A stretch of DNA of 26,391 nt from Bigelowiella natans CCMP2755. Lineage: Eukaryota > Cercozoa > Chlorarachniophyceae. The position numbers and the translations under genes were made by a program. The notes below the pieces were generated by a model. It ran no database searches. It had not been told where the DNA came from and saw nothing but the letters and a program-made list of their open reading frames with translations. Below are positions 21,686-26,391 of this stretch, in pieces. The stretch lies in contig ADNK01001116.1 in NCBI GenBank assembly GCA_000320545.1, forward strand, positions 1-26,391, in the 5' to 3' direction. The number at the start of each line of letters is the position of its first letter. Positions within the stretch are counted from its first letter, which is position 1.

Positions 21686-24304
21686 ATGGGATTCCTCGCG
21701 CTAGTCCTCATCAGCACTTCAGCAGCAGCTCTTGATCCTACAGTTCGACTGGTATGTTCGTGGTTCTTCTTCAAGCGTTTGTGTGCACCTTGTCACAATA
21801 TATTCTCTTTCTTGTCGCAGTACAACAATGTCGAAATGCCAATGGTGGGAGCTGGAACTTGGTCGACGACACCACTTATTAAGGGAGCGTACTTTGATCA
21901 TATTCTTACATAATCGTTCTATATTACAGGCAGTATGATAGTGATACAGCGTACAATTCGGTCGTGAGTGCCCTGAAACTTGGGTGCGTCCTTACTGGCG
22001 TTTGATTCCGCAACATCTGTCTCACACAATTACAACGGCAGGTACACGCACATCGATACCGCGAACGACTATGGGAACCAAGATGGAGTCGGAAGAGCTC
22101 TTGCAGGTTGGAAACTGCTCTCGCGAACACGTTGTGAGTGTGTGTGACACAGTAAATCCAGCGATTAAAAGCTATCATTCTTGTACCTCAATAATCTGTT
22201 GTCCAGGGCGCAACCGCTCGTCATACTTCCTCACCACCAAGATTCCGGGCTGCAAAGTCAATCCTCTCAACCCAGGGGCTTGTTACAAGGTCATACCATA
22301 TCATAATATAGATAGGTGCACTGGGGAGAGGCTGGGCTCGAAAGGACATTGGTTTTTTAATTTCGAATTCACCATATATGTAAACTGCCATGCATGATGC
22401 TGCATTCGTATTTGCGTATGAAAATTATGAATGTCATAAGCTCAACGTGGCTGTTGTAGTTCTACTTTTAACATCAGTCACTGTTCGCCCATCATTTTAC
22501 TCTCCAGGACGCTCACAAGGCTCTGGCACAAGATATGTCCTTGCTTGGCGTCGATTACGTGGTACGTGTGTCGTATTCTTCTCAAACAGTCGAGTTGTCA
22601 TCTGTACTGACACTGACACTTAATCACACGTGCTCATACACAGGATCTCATGCTTGTTCATTTCCCGCCGTTGGTGGTACGTCGTAGAACTTTAATTATT
22701 CAGAAGCGCGATTATGATCACAAGGGGGAGGGGGGGGGGGGGGGGGAGAATAGTTGTTTTCATGACATAGACGTTCACCACCGGTGTTGGTCTTGTATCT
22801 TTGAGGATGGATCGACATTTGGCATCAATGCGCACATTATTTAACAAGGAGTTGCTTCCATCATCATCATTCAGGGAGGTTGCGGAGGCCAGAACTGCAA
22901 GGCGATGCAGGCGCAATGGAGAGCTGTGGAGGAAATGTATGTACTTCTAGTACACACTCACGAAAATCATTGTTTCCCATAAAGCTTGAGTGCGTTGAAT
23001 ATCGTTTGTCGTTCTTAGGTACAAAAATAAGACCGCACGCGCAATAGGTGATACAGATGAGTTTCCATGATTGAATATATACGCATATTTACACATGTAT
23101 ATATGTGGGTAGTCTTAAATATTGATGAATAGTCTCATCACACCTTATTATATTAGGTGTCTCAAACTTCTGCCAGTCTTGTTTTGAGTGCCTAAATGCT
23201 ACCCAAACGATTCTCCCCATGGTGAACCAGGTCCTCGCATGATTATTTTTCACCCTCTTATACTGTCTATCTACAAGATGCAGCTGACGATTAATGATAA
23301 TGATGGTAATGATGATGATGATACCAGGTCGCATATCATATCGGGATGGGACCCGATCCTGAAGGTATGCATATATCTAAAGTGTAGTTTTGTTTCATGC
23401 GGGGCCCGTAGTGCTCTTTTTCAATAACTATTTTTCCTCCTCATTTTCTTGGCAATTTATCTTTGTGCCGTCGATCAGGACTTTTCTCATACGCGAAGAA
23501 GCTTGGGGTTAGTTGTGTGCCGATTTCTATAATGATCTATTCTGTCCACATGAATGGCAGCTGCTGCATCTTTTTTGGGGACCCATTAACCGACATTGCC
23601 GTGTTGCTCAAACAGGTGGTGATGCAGGCTTATTCACCATTGGGCAATGGGAGCCCCGATTTGGTATGTTCTGTTGTTGTTGTTGTTGTTGTTGTTCCAG
23701 AAATGATATCATCCTTGTTCCTCCGCAGCACATGATCATTTGGGTGGTGGTTGTAGAATAATGATGAGTTTCGTTAGATCCACGGGGACCTCACAACTGC
23801 AATCGGGGCAAAATACAACAAAAGCTCTGTTCAAGGTTTTTCATCTCATACGATGTCTCACCTACCATTCAATTTGTGCTAAGGATTTTACTTTTGTTCC
23901 TACGTTAGTGGCTCTCAAATGGGTTGCGCAGCACGGTAAGAAGGCATAGAATATGTGAGGAGAAAGCATGCGTTGTGCTGAAACGATCGTCCTCTTTTGT
24001 TTATGTAGGCATTCCACTCCTCACTAAATCAACAAGCGAGCAATATTTGGTACGTGCACGCGCAATTATTACCAGTGATCCGATATTGGAAGTATTCATG
24101 ATTATCACCGTGTTGTAGGCGGATGACATCGCGATTTTCGATTTTGAGTTGAGTCAAGAGGTATTATAAATTGTATGGAAGTTTAGTATGTTCTGGTGGT
24201 TAAATGTCCATACGATTTCAACAATGAAATCTGTTTAGGAAATGACAAAGCTGGACGCGCAAACCAGTCCCTCTGGCCGCCCCTCGTTCACCTGCAAAGC
24301 CTAA
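21686..24304 (+). CDS. Secreted/ER-routed aldo-keto reductase, 18 exons
   Basis: Exons: 21686-21751, 21821-21888, 21930-21983, 22042-22106, 22207-22289, 22508-22561, 22644-22676, 22875-22936, 23019-23047, 23157-23230, 23328-23364, 23479-23507, 23616-23663, 23778-23835, 23908-23934, 24009-24049, 24119-24160 and 24239-24304. All are GT-AG and phase-consistent, giving 311 aa, a normal size for an NAD(P)H-dependent aldo-keto reductase of carbonyl groups. The catalytic tetrad is complete: D68 and Y73 in HIDTANDYGNQ, K96 in LTTKIPG and H136 in DLMLVHFPP. Further family motifs are MPMVGAGTW, ARAIGVSNF, LPMVNQ, AYSPLG, the cofactor segment IPLLTKSTSEQYL and the ending FDFELSQEEMTKLD. Residues 1-15 are a signal peptide (FLALVLISTSAAA), unusual for this mostly cytosolic family. 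Substrate cannot be predicted. Confidence 0.94.
22724..22746. repeat. G-rich homopolymer, intron of the reductase
   Basis: Run of about 22 G with a single A, within the intron between exons 7 and 8. It could form a G-quadruplex on the coding strand. Confidence 0.8.
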
Positions 24305-24602
24305 TTATCGTGACACTACGCATCGCCGTTTCACATACCGTTTCACATATATTGTCGTCATGCATGTGGATGTGAAAACACGAGTATGTGTACAATGGAC
24401 GTTTGGCATCGCCGCGACCCCTTGGTTTCTGCTTAGGAAGTTGTCTATCGACCAATCATCGTATTCCATCGCACGAGCGGCACTTGTTGTATGCTGTGAG
24501 AGAGTGGCTTGACAATCAACACGGCCTGTTAATTGCACGAATACCTCCAGCATAGCATGTACTATTATTGTTTGTAATAGACATAGTTCGGGGTATCCGA
24601 TA

Positions 24603-24606
<4 letters not shown>

Positions 24607-24640
<34 letters not shown>
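24607..24640. repeat. (TA)n microsatellite
   Basis: Uninterrupted TA dinucleotides in the 3' gap of the reductase gene. Confidence 0.9.
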
Positions 24641-24643
<3 letters not shown>

Positions 24644-25640
24644 TATTTATGTAAATATGTATATGTCGTGCATATATCTCGAGATACATGCGTATATACA
24701 TGCATATTTATGTAGATAGAGCTGTACATTTATATATTATTTACATACATGCATCAGATAGGCTATGTGTGTTATTTACGCATCGCTACATGATCCATTT
24801 GCCCTAGCCAACTAGCTGGCTAAATAAGCTAGTAAGGCCCAGAACGCTCGTCACACCGCTGGCCCTGCTGTAGTAGTTACATACGCACGCATCATGCTAG
24901 CATGGTCAATGTCAAATGGGTAGCCGTGCACTAAATAAAATGTGTATATGCATGTATTTGTAATAAACGCTTGCCACATTGCTGCGCCTGCCATGCATTC
25001 TAGCATTGCAGCTACCTATATCCCTACTCATTCGCCGCATGCAGTCTTGCAAGAGTGCAAGAGAAAGCGAAATGCATGCACTACTAGACTAATAGCTAGC
25101 AGCACACAATAACAAGATAACAATGGCTCAGACATAACTGCTGCTGATGGCTGCTGCATAGCAGGCGTCCCTACGATATAGATACGTATATACACTGTTA
25201 CACGCACGCGCGCGCATATCGCGCATCAGACATACATGCTAGCATGTGCTATGCTACATAATGTCCGATCGCATGCATTCAGTTCTCACCAGCTAGCCAG
25301 AGAGTAGAATCGAGTCATTCACCATTGATCAATAATAACTACTTGTTTGGACGCTAGTGCGTACATCTCTATGCTTTGTTTCTTATTTTACCCGATGCAG
25401 ACAACAATTTGTACCAGAAGAATCAATCGGCAGAATTGATCCTTCATAAAAAGGTTTCGTTGCTATTCTCCAGAATGGCTCATTTGCTCCCCATCCCACA
25501 CCCGATTACATACGTTCCCATCGCAAAATATGCCCACAAGCACACGTATCTATCTTCAAATGGTTCGGAGCAACATTGCCCTGTTTAAGAAAAGTATGGA
25601 GAGAGATTGATAGTTCTAGTTGTCGACAAGATGAGTTCAC

Positions 25641-25667
25641 CGCTGCTGCTGCTGCTGCTGCTGCTGG
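25641..25667. repeat. (CTG)n microsatellite
   Basis: About nine CTG units; reads (CAG)n on the minus strand, possibly coding for Gln or Ser in the right-edge gene. Confidence 0.85.
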
Positions 25668-25675
25668 ACTGACTG

Positions 25676-26391
25676 CTACGGTTGCTTACGCCTCCGCTGA
25701 GGAAACATTAATGTCTTGATGCTCATCATGAGTTGCTGCTTGGACAATACTTTCACAGCAAACACATGACCAGGCATGCGTCGTCCTATTGTGTAAAGAG
25801 AAGAAAAGTAGGGATGAGGAGGAGGAAGAAGGAAGGTCAGAAGGAGGCAGGAGGAAAATATTACATACGGTGTCACACATTTAAAAGGCGACATTTAAAA
25901 TGCAATCTTCCTGTGATAATTAGTCGTTATTTTTCCCCTGTCGGAATCATTGAGAAACAGGGAAGAGGAGAGAGAGAGAGAGAGCGAGGGGGGAAAGGGG
26001 GGGGGGGGGGGGGGGGCTAAAAAGATTGTTGGCAAAAGTGTGTAAACAACAAAAAGTAAGCCCCTTCATCTTTAGCAGAACTTTCTTCTCGACATCATTG
26101 CGGGAGCTCGCGATATGATTATCCACCGTTCCTATGGAATGATGCGGACTGGATTTACGTGGGACTTTCGTCTTTTTTGACACAGAAAGATCTATCCTAA
26201 GGAGTTGCTTCTTCGATGTTACTGAATTTTTACTTTCTTGAGAAGAACCCTGGTGGGGTGGATTCACTGATTGAGGTGCGCCCGAAGGGCCCGGTTGAAA
26301 ATCCAGACTATTCCCGCTGATCAGACTAACCCGGGGAATAAATGAATTGACTCCTTGATGACTCCTCCTCTTAATCCACATTTTGGTTGTT
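25676..26391 (-). CDS. Partial unrecognised gene at window edge (minus strand)
   Basis: Two non-repetitive coding-like blocks occur on the minus strand. The right block (from 26381 down to about 26060) encodes a polar Ser/Lys/Pro-rich sequence with no domain I know. It may begin outside the window. The left block (about 25795 down to 25692) follows a pyrimidine tract and an ACAATAG acceptor and ends near a GTAAGC donor. It encodes a short segment with FAVKVLSKQQLM, which resembles the beta-3 strand and lysine of a protein kinase. However, no glycine-rich loop precedes it and no catalytic loop follows, so a kinase call is not supported. The exon links, ends and function are unknown. Confidence 0.3.
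25997..26016. repeat. Poly-G tract
   Basis: Run of about 20 G preceded by a GA repeat (25968-25984). On the minus strand it is a C tract that lies in the presumed intron of the right-edge gene. Confidence 0.85.

Larger units (their letters stand above)
24305..25675. other. Intergenic region with AT repeat and palindrome-rich island
   Basis: 24305-24600 is the 3' flank of the reductase. A (TA)n run lies at 24607-24640, with further TATA/CATG-rich sequence to 24760. The palindrome-rich island (CTAG, GCTAGC, GCATGC, CGCGCG) runs from about 24790 to 25310, with GCTAGCATG words at 24896 and 25238. 25376-25675 may contain exons of the right-edge minus gene, including a (CTG)n tract at 25641-25667, but I could not assign them. 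No other gene is seen. Confidence 0.5.

Overview
This is nuclear DNA from an intron-rich protist, probably an alga. Most long open frames are artefacts of microsatellites. The real genes appear only when short exons are joined at GT-AG junctions with matching phase. By hand-splicing I recovered eight well- to moderately-supported protein genes and one partial gene. Intron density is high: 17 introns in a 311-aa reductase and 13 in a 335-aa GTPase, with several introns of about 40-120 bp. One long protein starts with a signal peptide followed by a Ser/Thr/Arg-rich stretch, as in proteins sent to a complex (secondary) plastid. Intron density, moderate GC and this targeting would fit a chlorarachniophyte such as Bigelowiella, but that is inference.

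Layout from left to right: a decayed Ty3/gypsy-like pol fragment (1-370, -); a VPS9-domain/zinc-ribbon gene (+, 480-2623); nuclear cap-binding protein CBP20 (-, 3563-4634); a secretory or plastid-targeted protein with a catalytically degenerate HAD domain (+, 5268-8383); a small Lys-rich protein with a possible ubiquitin-like fold (+, 10379-11548); the ERAD ubiquitin ligase HRD1 (-, 12610-14801); a glycosyltransferase-like protein (+, 15421-16906); the GPN-loop GTPase GPN2 (-, 17691-21080); a secreted aldo/keto reductase (+, 21686-24304); and a partial unrecognised gene at the right edge (-).

The genes are unrelated housekeeping functions (RNA cap binding, RNA polymerase assembly, ER protein degradation, vesicle traffic, glycosylation), so there is no operon or pathway cluster. 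Strands mostly alternate. Divergent pairs share compact promoters of about 0.6 kb. The gaps downstream of 3' ends hold 0.5-1.3 kb islands very rich in CTAG, GCTAGC, GCATGC and related palindromes, which the genes and divergent promoters lack. This repeated compositional architecture is the clearest signal not explained by the genes. Other points of interest are the pseudo-enzymatic HAD domain, the atypical VPS9 domain, and microsatellites sitting exactly at splice acceptors.
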